Below are positions 42,544-51,973 of a DNA stretch of 64,000 nt, piece by piece (the first letter of the stretch is position 1; the number at the start of each line of letters is the position of its first letter). The notes under the pieces were generated by a model. That model saw nothing but the letters and a program-made list of their open reading frames with translations, did no database searches and had not been told where the DNA came from. The translations under genes were made by a program, and so were the position numbers. The stretch is taken from NCBI GenBank assembly GCA_036388475.1, contig DASVRT010000020.1:21338-85337 (forward strand), read 5' to 3'. This DNA is from JALZHR01 sp036388475 (GTDB taxonomy: Bacteria; Acidobacteriota; Blastocatellia; Pyrinomonadales; Pyrinomonadaceae).

Positions 42544-43167
42544 GTGACCATCAAATCAACGGCAATTACAATTTTTATCGCTCTGATGATAATTTTGACC
42601 GCGAACGCCGCGTTTGCACAGGAGCCTGTCGCGCCGACCAATCCCGAATTTCAAACTGAAGCGCCGGTGCCTGACAATTCGATGCCGGTCAGAATCGGCA
42701 TTGCTCTGCCGAAAGCGAATTTTTTCGAGGACGGCGTGAACAGTTTTCAAATAGCGGCGAGCATCCGCGAAATTATCGGCAATCACTTTAACGGAAGCGG
42801 CATCGAGATAATCGCGCTGGAGGCTCGCCTGCCGCCCGCGATTGCCGTCGAAGCCAGAGAAAAAAGTTGTTTTTATATTTTGCAAACCGTCGTTTTGAGA
42901 AAACGAAGCGGCGCGAAGCTTAATTCAATGACGCCGGCGACAAGCATTAACGGAGGCGCGCAGACGGTGCTTTACAAGGCGGCGGATTTGGCTTCGACGA
43001 CGAAATCGAAAGACGAATTCACTTTCGAATACAGCTTGATTTCCACCGAGGACAATGCGGTTAAAGCTAAAAATTCTTTCAAAACAAAGGCGAAAGCCGA
43101 CGGCGAAGACGTTCTTTCGTCGATGTTGGAAAATATGTCGAAGGCGGTTCTGGCTGCGGCAAAGTAA
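42544..43167 (+). CDS. Exported paralogue of the 39014 C-terminal domain
   Basis: 207 residues from a GTG start. Signal peptide (1-25, ending AFA), short linker, then one domain (~55-207) related to the C-terminal part of the product at 39014. Shared words: ALEARLPPAIAVEAREKSCFYIL against VEASLATAIEAEAKQKECDYVL-type, KSKDEFTFEYSL, and KTKAKADGEDVLSSML. It lacks the N-terminal region of the larger protein. No motif of known activity. The start is not firm because the GGAG site lies about 17 bases upstream. It is convergent with the large kinase gene on the minus strand. Confidence 0.7.
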   Translation: MTIKSTAITIFIALMIILTANAAFAQEPVAPTNPEFQTEAPVPDNSMPVRIGIALPKANFFEDGVNSFQIAASIREIIGNHFNGSGIEIIALEARLPPAIAVEAREKSCFYILQTVVLRKRSGAKLNSMTPATSINGGAQTVLYKAADLASTTKSKDEFTFEYSLISTEDNAVKAKNSFKTKAKADGEDVLSSMLENMSKAVLAAAK

Positions 43168-43255
43168 ATAAAGTTTCAAACGACGACGGAAAAACGCCCG
43201 GAAGGCGGGAGCGGGCGAGAATGAAAATTTCTTGCCTTCTTTTATTTTATCTTTT

Positions 43256-46200
43256 TTATTTTATCGGTTTTTCAATTTCCGGAAGCTTCATTCTCCGCAA
43301 TAAATCGCCGTAGCGCGCGTCGTCGCGGATTGAATCCAGCATCGGCTCGGTCGCGAACCAGAGCAGCCACGGGTCGAATTCGGCTTGCGATTTTTCAAAA
43401 TAATCAAAAGCCTCGTCGCGGTCGCCGAGCGCGGCGTGCGCCATTCCCAGAAAATACGGTTTGAGATACGTTGCGCCGTCGAGCTCCTGCATTTCGCGCA
43501 AAACCGCGCGCGCTTCGTCCATTCGACCGACCGCGACGTACGCAAAGCAAAGCTTATATTTCGGCAGCCCCGATTGCGGTATCATCGCCGCGAATTTTTC
43601 CAGAAAACCGACCGCTTCGTCGATTCGTCCGAGCGCCCATAAATTGATGCCGGTCTGCGCGTAGCCTTGCGGGTAATTCGGGTCTAAGTCGATAATTTCC
43701 CTGCCTTTGGCAAGGGATTCTTTGTGATGACGCGCTTGATACATCGTCCACGCGACCAGCGTTTTCGTGCGCAAAGAGAGCGGGTCAAGCTGTTCGGCGA
43801 GCAGAATTTCCCGAACGCCTTTCTCAAATCTGCCCGTTCCGACCAGCCAAGCCGCATACCATTCGTGAGAATTCGGATAATTCGGATTCAGCTCCGCCGC
43901 GCGATGATAAATCCGCTCGGCTTCATCCCAATTCTGCATGTTCTGCGTGTGCAAGCCGAGCGCGGCGTAAGCCTCGCCCAACTGGTCGTCGAGTTCGATG
44001 GCGCGCCGCGCGGCGGCTTCGGATTTTTCCAGTGCGACGCGCGACGGCATAATGCCGTAAATGTTCGCCCACGTGTAGAAATCCGCCAGCCCGACATACG
44101 CCAGAGCGTAATCCGGGTCGAGATTGATGGCTTTTTGAAACGATTCGAGGGCTTTGATTAAAGCGTCGGGCGTAAATTGATTCCAGTGAAAACGCCCGCG
44201 CAGATACGCTTCGTAGGCTTCAGGGTCGTTCGTTCCGCGTTTTTCGAGCTGGCGGCGCTCTTCGCCCGTCAATTGCGGAATCAGCGATTGCGCGACTTTT
44301 TCCGAAATCGAATCTTCCAGTTCCAAAACGTCCGACGATTTTTCGTCAAAGCTTTCCGCCCAGACCGTCGCGTTTTCGCTGACGCTTAAAAGCTGGACGG
44401 TCACACGGATACGCTCGCCGCTGCGCCGGATGCTGCCGTCGAGAACGTAATCGACCGCCAGTTTTTTTCCCGCTTCGAACGGATCGACTTCCGTTTGCGC
44501 GTATTGCAGAACGGAACTGGTCGGGCGCATTACAAAACGACGCACGTTGGAAAGCCGCGTAATCAACGCGTCCGTCAAGCCGATGCCGAGATATTCGTCT
44601 TCGCCCGCGCCGGTCAGCGCGCCGAATAACCTTAGCGGCAACACGGCGATAGCTTTCGCGCCGCCGGTATCAAGGCGGGCAATTTTAGATTCTTCCGGCG
44701 GCTGAGCCAGAGGATTTCCCGAACGGCGCAGCAAATCGGCATAACGCGCGTCGTCGCGCAAAATGTCGAACTGCGGGTCGACGCCGAGCCAGTTCAGCCA
44801 CGCGTCACGCGCCGCAAAAGATTTTTCGAGATTTTCAAAAGCACTGTCCTTATCGCCGAGCGCGCAGTAAATCAGCGCGAGCATATATTCGGAAACAAAC
44901 CGCGCCTGAGAAATTTCCCTGAGCCGCGCGAGAATTTTTTCGGCTTCGGCGCGCTCGCCCGCCTCGGCGTAGGCGGCAGCCAGCTCGTTCAGGTAGAACG
45001 GATTTTCGCCCGTCAGCCGGACGGATTTTTCAGCGCTGGCGATGGCTTCCCCGTATTGTCCGGCGCGGCGCAGAACCCAACTGAAAGTCTGCAAGCCCCA
45101 GGCGTAATTCGGCTCGTTGCCGAGCATTTTCCGGTGCACGGCGATCGACTCGTCAAAACGCCGCGCGTGATACAAAACCCACGCTTGCAGATGCAGGCTC
45201 AGAATCGAATCCGGGTCGAGTTCGAGAACGCGATTTATTTCATCGAGCGCCTCGTCAAAGCGCCCGCTATGCGAAAGAACCGTGTTCAGCCAGCTATGCG
45301 CCGCGACCGAATTCGGATTCAGTTCGATGGCGCGCCGCAGATGTTTCTCCGCCGCGTCCCAATCCCAGTTATAGCTAATCTCGACAAAGCCCAGAACGGC
45401 GTAGCCTTCGGCGAGCGTCGGGTCGAGCGCGACAGCTTTTTCCGCCGCTTCTCTGGCGGGTTTCGCGCCTGCGGCAAACGGGATAACGCAGTGAATACCG
45501 AGAAAAATATAATATTCGGTCAGTGCCGCGTAAGCCAGCGCGTAATTCGGGTCGAGCTCGACGGCGCGCCTGTAAAACTGAATGGCGCGCGCAAAGCCTT
45601 CTTCGCTGTGCAGATTCCAGTTGAAACGCCCGCGCAAGTAGGCTTCATAGGCTTCGGCTTTCTCGGTCGCGCGTTTGGCGAGCTGCTGCTGTTCTTCGCC
45701 GGTCAGATGCGGAACGAGCGATTTGACGACCTGCTCGGAAATCAAATCTTCGAATTCGAGAATGTCGGAAGCTTTTTCGTCAAAGCTCTGCGCCCATTCG
45801 GTCGAATTGCCCCTGACGCTCAAAAGCTGAACCGAGACGCGAATCCGCGCGCCGGAGCGCCGGATATTGCCGTCCAGAACGTAATCGACGTTCAGCTCGC
45901 CGCCCGCCGCAAACGGGTCGGTGTTTTCCTTGAAATTAAGAATCGAGCTGGTCGGGCGGACGATAAAACGACGCACGTTGGAAAGACGCGAAATCAACGC
46001 GTCAGTCAGCCCGATGCCGAGATATTCGTCGTCGGAATCTCTCGTGCCGAGCATTTTCAGCGGCAGCACGGCGATTGATTTTTCTTTGTCTTTAGTTGCG
46101 CCCGACGCTTTTTGCCGCCTGACGGAAGGATGATTTATGGCTTTCAATAATCGCTCGCAGCGCGCGTCAGCGGCAAGCGCGTCGAACTGCGGGTCAACCG

Positions 46201-48712
46201 CCAGCCAGCTCAATCTGCCGTCGCGGATTTCGAGCGCCTTATCCAGCAATTCAAAGGCTTTTTCCACGTCGCCCAGATTGACGTAAATCATCGCCAGAAG
46301 ATACGGCGAGACATACTGCGTCACCGATAAATTCTCGATTTCGCCGATTAAGCCGCGCGCCTCGTCGTCCTGCCCAGCCGCCGCATAGGCGGAAGCGAAC
46401 CAGCATAGCGTGTGCGTGCTTCTGCCGAGCAGCGCGACGGCGTGCTGCGCGACCTTTATCGCTTCCTCGTGTCTGCCGCTGCGCGACAGCACGCCGATCA
46501 AAAATAAATGCGCCAAGCCGTAATGCGGTTCTTCTTCAATCAGCCGGTAAGTTCCCGCAATCGCTTCGTCATAGCGGCGGGCGTGATACAAAAGCCAGTT
46601 TAAAGTCTGCGGGATGATGGGCGTAAACGGGTCGAGTTCGAGCGCTTTATTGACTTGCTCGAAGGCTTCTTCAAAGCGCCCGCGCATCCCCAGTTGATAG
46701 GCGTACCAGACGTGCCCGATGGAGTAATTCGGGTTCAGCTCGATCGCCCGGCGAAAATAATTGTCGGCGGCTTCCCAATCGAAATCGCCCAACTGCGCGG
46801 CAAATCCGAGCGCCGCGTAGCCTTCCGCCAGCTTCGGGTCAAAGGCAATCGCCTGCCGCGCCGCTTTTTTCGTCGCCGCGGTCGTTTCGGCAAAAGGTCG
46901 AACCGCATAAATGCCGAGAAAATTGTAATAATCGGCGATTCCGGCATAGGCGAGCGCGTAATCCGGCGCAAGCTCAATCGCGCGTTGATAAAAGGCGAGC
47001 GATTTGGCAAAGCCTTCGACCGTAAATTGATTCCAGTGATGGCGCCCGCGCAGGTAGGCTTCGTAGGCTTCGGCGTTGTTGGTCGCGCGTTTTGCCAGTT
47101 GATTTTTTTCCTCGCCCGTCAGATGCGAAACGAGCGTTTTGACGACGCGCTCGGAAATCGAGTCTTCAATCTCCAGCACGTCCGTCATTTTTTCGTCGAA
47201 GCTTTCAGCCCAGCGCGTCGCGTTTTCGCCGATGCTCAAAAGCTGGACGCTGACGCGCACGCGGTCGCCGATGCGCCGGATGCTGCCTTCGACGATAAAC
47301 TCGACGTCCAGCTCGGCGCCCGCCGCAAACGGGTCGGTGCTGCCGGCGTAGCGCATTATGGAGCTGGTCGGGCGCACCACCAGCCGCTTGACGCCGCTCA
47401 GACGCGAGCCGAGCGCGTCCGCCAGACCGATGCTCAGATATTCGTCGCCCGTCTCGTCGCTCTGCGCCGCGCCGAGCAGTTTAAACGGCAGAATGGCAAT
47501 CGAATTTTTGGCTGTCCGTTCGGCTTTTACAACGACCGTTACCGGCAAATCAAACGACTGCGCCCGGACGGGACGCTTTTCCAGATAATTGGAAATGTCC
47601 TCGCTCAATTCGGCGGCGGATTGATAACGCTCCGCCGCGCTTTTGCGCAGGGTTTTCAAAACGATTTTGTCGAGATTGCCCGAAAGCTCGTGCTGCAAAG
47701 TCTCAAGCGTCGCGCCGCGCGAGGCGAAAATTACATCCAGCGTCGGTTTTTCGCCCGTGCCCGTATCGCTGCGCGCAAAATTGTCTTCGCGCGTCAGGAT
47801 TTCGCTCGGGCGCGTCGGTTCTTCTTCGCGGACGGCGCGCGCGATTTCATACGGCGCGCGGCTTTTGACGCGATACGGGCGATGCCCGGTCAGCAGCTCA
47901 TACAGCAAAACGCCCAGGCTGTAAATGTCGGAGGCGGGCGTGACAGCCTCGCCGGAAATCTGTTCGGGCGAAGCGTATTGCGGCGTCATCATTCGCATAT
48001 GCGTCGCCGTCGGCTCCATCGCCGTCGCGCCGAATTCCGGGTCGAGCAATTTGGCGATGCCGAAATCGAGCAGCTTCGGCGCGCCGTCCGCCTTGACCAG
48101 AATATTAGACGGCTTTAAATCGCGATGGATAATTTTATGGCGGTGCGCTTCTTCAAGCGCCGCGCAGATTTTTTGAAAAATTTGCAATCTTTCATTGATG
48201 CTCAAACGCCGCCGGTCGCAATAAGCGTAAAGCTGCTCGCCCTCGACGTATTCCATCACGAAATACGGCAAGCCTTTTTCGGTCGAGCCGCCGTCGAGCA
48301 GGCGCGTGATGTTCGGATGATTCAGCGTGGCGAGAATCTGCCGCTCATTGCGAAAGCGGCGCACGACCAAATCCGTGTCCATTCCGCGTTTGATAAGCTT
48401 GACGGCGACTTGTCGCGAGAAAGCGCCGTCGACTCTTTCCGCGAGGTAAACCGCGCCCATCCCGCCGCGACCGAGCTCGCGCACCAGCCGGTAAACGCCG
48501 ATTTGCCGTCCAATCATCGCGTCCAGCTCGCGGTCTTCGGTCGTTTCGCCGGCAAGCGTTTTTTCCAGCATTTCGCCGGTCAAAAGTTTTTCCACTTCCT
48601 CGCGCATCTCGACATCGGCGCAGGTTTCGGCGAGAAAAACGGTGCGCTCCGCCTCGTTCATCGCGAGCGCGGCTTGAAAAGCTTTTTCGATTTCTTGCTG
48701 TCTGGGCGACAT
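43256..48712 (-). CDS. Giant serine/threonine kinase with three TolB-like/TPR modules
   Basis: 1818 residues. An N-terminal helical segment (1-60) is common to all three kinases in the window. The kinase domain (about 70-385) has GRGGMG at 81-86, the ATP-site Lys105, HRDLKPSN at 196-203, DFG at 216-218 and SPE at 248-250, all catalytic residues present. Then come three copies of a ~473-residue module starting near residues 403, 876 and 1350. Each copy begins with a TolB-N-like domain (IAVLPLKMLG, LGIGLTDALISRL, VRPTSS, DYVLDGNIRRSG, AESFDEK, EEDSIS-type). It then has an EAYEAYLRGRxxWN segment and TPR repeats (AIELxPDYALAYAGIADYY). No membrane span is visible, so it is probably soluble. The triple copy is unusual. 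Convergent with the 42544 gene; divergent from the lipase gene. Confidence 0.92.
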   Translation of the reverse strand: MSPRQQEIEKAFQAALAMNEAERTVFLAETCADVEMREEVEKLLTGEMLEKTLAGETTEDRELDAMIGRQIGVYRLVRELGRGGMGAVYLAERVDGAFSRQVAVKLIKRGMDTDLVVRRFRNERQILATLNHPNITRLLDGGSTEKGLPYFVMEYVEGEQLYAYCDRRRLSINERLQIFQKICAALEEAHRHKIIHRDLKPSNILVKADGAPKLLDFGIAKLLDPEFGATAMEPTATHMRMMTPQYASPEQISGEAVTPASDIYSLGVLLYELLTGHRPYRVKSRAPYEIARAVREEEPTRPSEILTREDNFARSDTGTGEKPTLDVIFASRGATLETLQHELSGNLDKIVLKTLRKSAAERYQSAAELSEDISNYLEKRPVRAQSFDLPVTVVVKAERTAKNSIAILPFKLLGAAQSDETGDEYLSIGLADALGSRLSGVKRLVVRPTSSIMRYAGSTDPFAAGAELDVEFIVEGSIRRIGDRVRVSVQLLSIGENATRWAESFDEKMTDVLEIEDSISERVVKTLVSHLTGEEKNQLAKRATNNAEAYEAYLRGRHHWNQFTVEGFAKSLAFYQRAIELAPDYALAYAGIADYYNFLGIYAVRPFAETTAATKKAARQAIAFDPKLAEGYAALGFAAQLGDFDWEAADNYFRRAIELNPNYSIGHVWYAYQLGMRGRFEEAFEQVNKALELDPFTPIIPQTLNWLLYHARRYDEAIAGTYRLIEEEPHYGLAHLFLIGVLSRSGRHEEAIKVAQHAVALLGRSTHTLCWFASAYAAAGQDDEARGLIGEIENLSVTQYVSPYLLAMIYVNLGDVEKAFELLDKALEIRDGRLSWLAVDPQFDALAADARCERLLKAINHPSVRRQKASGATKDKEKSIAVLPLKMLGTRDSDDEYLGIGLTDALISRLSNVRRFIVRPTSSILNFKENTDPFAAGGELNVDYVLDGNIRRSGARIRVSVQLLSVRGNSTEWAQSFDEKASDILEFEDLISEQVVKSLVPHLTGEEQQQLAKRATEKAEAYEAYLRGRFNWNLHSEEGFARAIQFYRRAVELDPNYALAYAALTEYYIFLGIHCVIPFAAGAKPAREAAEKAVALDPTLAEGYAVLGFVEISYNWDWDAAEKHLRRAIELNPNSVAAHSWLNTVLSHSGRFDEALDEINRVLELDPDSILSLHLQAWVLYHARRFDESIAVHRKMLGNEPNYAWGLQTFSWVLRRAGQYGEAIASAEKSVRLTGENPFYLNELAAAYAEAGERAEAEKILARLREISQARFVSEYMLALIYCALGDKDSAFENLEKSFAARDAWLNWLGVDPQFDILRDDARYADLLRRSGNPLAQPPEESKIARLDTGGAKAIAVLPLRLFGALTGAGEDEYLGIGLTDALITRLSNVRRFVMRPTSSVLQYAQTEVDPFEAGKKLAVDYVLDGSIRRSGERIRVTVQLLSVSENATVWAESFDEKSSDVLELEDSISEKVAQSLIPQLTGEERRQLEKRGTNDPEAYEAYLRGRFHWNQFTPDALIKALESFQKAINLDPDYALAYVGLADFYTWANIYGIMPSRVALEKSEAAARRAIELDDQLGEAYAALGLHTQNMQNWDEAERIYHRAAELNPNYPNSHEWYAAWLVGTGRFEKGVREILLAEQLDPLSLRTKTLVAWTMYQARHHKESLAKGREIIDLDPNYPQGYAQTGINLWALGRIDEAVGFLEKFAAMIPQSGLPKYKLCFAYVAVGRMDEARAVLREMQELDGATYLKPYFLGMAHAALGDRDEAFDYFEKSQAEFDPWLLWFATEPMLDSIRDDARYGDLLRRMKLPEIEKPIK

Positions 48713-48730
48713 CGTTTATGCAATCAGAAG

Positions 48731-48769
48731 ATTGTCGCAAGTATAACGAAATTAGCCGAATGCGACAAT
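48731..48769 (-). promoter_or_regulatory. Kinase promoter embedded in a palindrome
   Basis: On the minus strand TTGTCG (48763-48768) and TATACT (48740-48745) are 17 bases apart, a near-consensus sigma-70 promoter, 28 bases from the kinase start. A perfect 9-bp inverted repeat, ATTGTCGCA/TGCGACAAT (48731-48739 and 48761-48769), flanks it. One arm overlaps the -35 element and the other lies just after the -10, as an operator would. No protein is known to bind it. Confidence 0.55.
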
Positions 48770-48794
48770 TTTTTTGCGAGATTATTTGCCTGCC

Positions 48795-48826
48795 TGATAC
48801 TTTTTCCGCTTGATTTGCGCGTTACA
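48795..48826 (+). promoter_or_regulatory. Candidate ECF-type promoter C
   Basis: TGATAC at 48795-48800 and CGCGTTACA at 48818-48826, spacing 17; about 68 bases before the ATG at 48888. Shares both elements with sites A, B, D and E. Its second element lies inside the palindrome 48809-48844. Confidence 0.5.
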
Positions 48827-48844
48827 GACAACGCGCAAATCAAG
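48809..48844 (+). promoter_or_regulatory. Perfect 15-bp inverted repeat over the promoter C downstream element
   Basis: CTTGATTTGCGCGTT (48809-48823) and its exact complement (48830-48844) enclose a 6-base loop. It covers the -10-like element and the probable transcription start, so it can be an operator or a leader stem. Confidence 0.55.
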
Positions 48845-48887
48845 CGCCGCAGCCGCGCGGCGAGCGGGACAGCTTTCAAAGGAAATT

Positions 48888-51239
48888 ATGAAAAAAATCG
48901 CATCAAACTTTACTTTCAGGAAATTATTTTTAATCGTTTTGTGTTTAAACGTTTTGAGCGGCAACGTTCTGAGCGCGGCGGCGCAAACGCGGCGCGCTTC
49001 AAATCAACCGGCTTCGAGCAATCAGCCGAATAAATCCGCGCCGAAATGCTCCGGCGCGTGGACGGGCAATATCACATACACGCGAACGCAGACGATGACC
49101 GACAGCAAAACCGTCAAGCGAGTTTCAAATCGCGGCGAGGACAAGCGCGATTGGGAGATGCGATACAACTACAAAGCGTCGGTCGCCGTTCTGGAAACAC
49201 CCGAAAAAAACGGCTCGAACATCGGCAAAGCGCGCATCGAGCATAAGTTTTCATCAATCGACAAAACCATCGCCAGAGAAGAAAACTCGTGCGACCGCGG
49301 CAAGACTTTCCAGGTGATGACCGGAAATTTTCTGACGAAAGCCGAAACGACCGGAAACGCCACCAATGCCGAGGCGAATGTTAATGTCGGCGTGAACGCC
49401 GACGGCACATATACGGTGAGCGTCGGCTTGCCGCAAATTCAAGGGCTGACGACCGGAAAAGAAACTTCCAGCTTCAGCGGGCAGTGCCAACCGAAAAAAG
49501 GCAAAGATTTGACGCTGCCGGAAACGCCGACGAGCGTCGATGGAAATTCGCTAACCAGCGAGGGCAAAGACCGCATTAATCCGCAAGACCCGAATCGTCT
49601 TTCGGGAAGCTATTCGAAAACGTGGCAGAACGTGACGGAAACGATTTCGTGGAATCTGGAAAAATGCGGCGCGCCGCTCAGGATTACGGATTTGCAGTTT
49701 GAAGATATGAAATATCCGAACTGGAACGACTGGCAGGAAATCGTCGAACAGCGCGGAACGATTGACGGCAATCTCGTTAAAATCAAAGCCAAAATTTTGA
49801 ACACTTCGGGCGAAACGAAATTCGCCGACGTGCGTTTTAAAGAAACTTACAAAGGCGACAAATGGGACGGCGCACGACCCGACGCGCCGCTGAAAGACGA
49901 TGTCGCTTCGGTGCGCGTCGAAGCAAACAGCGAAGAAACGGTCGAATTGGTCTGGGATTCGTCAGGCTACGCGTGGTTTGACGACGGTCGCCCGCGACTC
50001 GTGCAGCGCATCAAAGCCGAACTCGAAGAAAACAGCAAAAAGATTGACGAAGCGACGGAAAATCTGAAAGTCGCGCCGAAACCGCTCGTGCTGGTTCACG
50101 GACTCTGGAGCAATTGGGGCGCGTGGCTGCCGTGGCAGAATATTCTGACGACTTCGCACTCTTACGATTGGAAAGCGTTTCCGGTCGGCGAAAAGCCCGA
50201 ACACGGCGTGATGAACACGGGCACGACGTTTATGTCTTCGGAACAGACGGATTCAATCGCCGACAACGCGCACAAGCTTGAAACATACATCGAATACGCC
50301 CAAAAAGACCGTAACGCGTGGCACGTCGATGTCGCGGCGCATTCGATGGGCGGGCTGATTTCGCGTTATTACATCGACCAGATTATGCAGAATAATGCCG
50401 AGGACGGTCGCCCGCGCATTTCGCATCTCGTGATGCTCGGCACGCCGAATATGGGTTCGCCCTGCGCCGATGTGATGGATTTGGCGTTTGGAATGGTCGG
50501 CAAACAGGTCGAAGCCGTGCGCCAATTGCAGCAGGATTATGTCGAAGGTTTCAACAAAGTCATCACGCAGCGCAAAGGCGTCAAATTCTCCGCTCTCGCC
50601 GGAAATTCGGTGCCGACCGTCTGCAAATGGTCGGGCGCGGGCGACGGCGTGGTGCAAGTGCCGTCAGCGCATTGGACAATCAAAGATACGGGTTTGTCCG
50701 ACAGCCTGCACACCGATTTGACCGGCACGAAAGATTTCTCGAATTTCGTCAAACCGCACGTGGCAATCGGACCGAAAGGCAATCACAATCCCGAAATGCC
50801 CCAGATGCCCAATCGGACGGGACAGCAGCAGCAGCAAAATCAATTCGGCGCGTATTTTATGAACGCGTCATACCAAGCGCCGGTTTCAAACGAGTTTTCG
50901 CTTCCGAATACGATTGATAAAGATTATTACAAACCCGATTTTGCGAAAGCGGTCAAACTCGCGCCGAAGCAGTCGGTCGAAATCGAAATTCCCGTCCCGA
51001 CGGCGCAAAATTTCGGCATCACGTTTATGGCTGATTCAAACGTGTCCGCCACGCTTTCGAGCGACAAAGGCGAAGTTCTCGGCAAAAATCTGACGAAAAC
51101 GCCCGAAGCGAATTTGTGGTTTCGTTCGATTTTCGTGAACCGCAACGTCAGCGCCGGAACGTGGAAACTGAAGCTCGAAAACACTTCCGACCGCGAGCAC
51201 GAAGCGATTATCGCGACGTGGAAAGACGCCTTGAAGTAA
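48888..51239 (+). CDS. Secreted alpha/beta-hydrolase (lipase/PGAP1-like)
   Basis: 783 residues from ATG 48888 with an AAAGGA site; the frame reaches 48810 without support. Signal peptide (1-33, ending AAAQT), an N-terminal region (~40-400) with strands and SGSYSKTWQNVTETISWNLEKCG. Then comes the alpha/beta-hydrolase domain (~400-650): PLVLVHGLWSNWGAW (oxyanion region), VDVAAHSMGGLISRYYID with the nucleophile Ser in AHSMGG, and a later DGVVQVPSAHW segment with a probable acidic residue and His. The C-terminal region (~680-783) is a beta-rich domain. It probably cleaves lipid or ester bonds outside the cell. The extra ~130 C-terminal residues are unassigned. Confidence 0.85.
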   Translation: MKKIASNFTFRKLFLIVLCLNVLSGNVLSAAAQTRRASNQPASSNQPNKSAPKCSGAWTGNITYTRTQTMTDSKTVKRVSNRGEDKRDWEMRYNYKASVAVLETPEKNGSNIGKARIEHKFSSIDKTIAREENSCDRGKTFQVMTGNFLTKAETTGNATNAEANVNVGVNADGTYTVSVGLPQIQGLTTGKETSSFSGQCQPKKGKDLTLPETPTSVDGNSLTSEGKDRINPQDPNRLSGSYSKTWQNVTETISWNLEKCGAPLRITDLQFEDMKYPNWNDWQEIVEQRGTIDGNLVKIKAKILNTSGETKFADVRFKETYKGDKWDGARPDAPLKDDVASVRVEANSEETVELVWDSSGYAWFDDGRPRLVQRIKAELEENSKKIDEATENLKVAPKPLVLVHGLWSNWGAWLPWQNILTTSHSYDWKAFPVGEKPEHGVMNTGTTFMSSEQTDSIADNAHKLETYIEYAQKDRNAWHVDVAAHSMGGLISRYYIDQIMQNNAEDGRPRISHLVMLGTPNMGSPCADVMDLAFGMVGKQVEAVRQLQQDYVEGFNKVITQRKGVKFSALAGNSVPTVCKWSGAGDGVVQVPSAHWTIKDTGLSDSLHTDLTGTKDFSNFVKPHVAIGPKGNHNPEMPQMPNRTGQQQQQNQFGAYFMNASYQAPVSNEFSLPNTIDKDYYKPDFAKAVKLAPKQSVEIEIPVPTAQNFGITFMADSNVSATLSSDKGEVLGKNLTKTPEANLWFRSIFVNRNVSAGTWKLKLENTSDREHEAIIATWKDALK

Positions 51240-51339
51240 AGAAATAACAATTTGCAATTTGCCCGCCAAACTCGCCGGAATGTTTCTTATTAGATTCGTT
51301 TCGGCGAGTTTTCCCTTTTCCGGAAAAACTTTTTTCGCC

Positions 51340-51372
51340 TGATACTTTTCCCCGAAATTCTCCGCTTTAACA
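51340..51372 (+). promoter_or_regulatory. Candidate ECF-type promoter D
   Basis: TGATAC at 51340-51345 and CGCTTTAACA at 51363-51372, spacing 17; about 52 bases to the ATG at 51417. Its downstream element is the same ten bases as that of site E. Confidence 0.55.
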
Positions 51373-51416
51373 ATCAGAACAAAACTTATATCCATTCATC
51401 AACAAAGGAATTTTTT

Positions 51417-51842
51417 ATGTCATATCAAGTTGCAAACAATTCGAATTCAATCAACGCTCAAACTTCGAGTTTCGGGCTTTCGCCGAACGCCGCGTCGCTG
51501 GTCAGCTACGTCTGGGTTCCCGTGACGAGCATTCTCGTTATTGCCACCGAAAAACAGAATCGCCTCGTACGTTTTCACGCCTGGCAATCGCTTTTCTTCG
51601 GTCTCGGCATTTTTGCCCTGACGATTGTTTTAAGCCTCGTCATCGGCGTTCTGATGCTGGTTGCCGGCGCGATTTCGCCGTATCTCGGCATCATCGTCTC
51701 GCTCGGCTCGCTGCTCGTCTGGATGATTCTGGCGCTGGCGATTCTCGGCGCGTGGATTATGTGTCTGGTGAAAGCGTATAAAGGCGAAATGTACCGGCTG
51801 CCGGTGGTCGGCAAATACGCCGAAAATATGAGCGTCAAATAG
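51417..51842 (+). CDS. DUF4870-like small membrane protein
   Basis: 141 residues with a polar N-terminal tail (1-25), then a helix near LVSYVWVPVTSILVIATE, a NRLVRFHAWQSLFFGLGIF segment typical of DUF4870, and two further long hydrophobic helices (about 75-100 and 105-125). These proteins are small membrane proteins of unknown role. A candidate ECF promoter precedes it. A terminator hairpin at 51899-51926 ends it. Confidence 0.82.
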   Translation: MSYQVANNSNSINAQTSSFGLSPNAASLVSYVWVPVTSILVIATEKQNRLVRFHAWQSLFFGLGIFALTIVLSLVIGVLMLVAGAISPYLGIIVSLGSLLVWMILALAILGAWIMCLVKAYKGEMYRLPVVGKYAENMSVK

Positions 51843-51898
51843 AGGAGAATTTGCTTCGCAGACAAAATAAAAGACCGCCGCCGGAATTAAATCCCGGC

Positions 51899-51926
51899 AG
51901 CCCGCGTACCAGACGCGGGCTTTTTA
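51899..51926 (+). terminator. Rho-independent terminator
   Basis: AGCCCGCGT and ACGCGGGCT are exact complements around a 5-base loop, followed by TTTTT. It follows the DUF4870-like gene. Confidence 0.88.
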
Positions 51927-51973
51927 ATTTGGAATTAAAGCGCGCGTTTCGCACTCTGAAAGCTACCATCGCG

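Noticed and set aside
45056..46078. 340-residue plus-strand open frame opposite the giant kinase
   Set aside because: Shadow of the second module of the kinase; no homologous features.
46655..48118. 487-residue plus-strand open frame opposite the giant kinase
   Set aside because: It mirrors GC-rich codons of a clearly real kinase on the other strand and has no recognisable domain or ribosome site.
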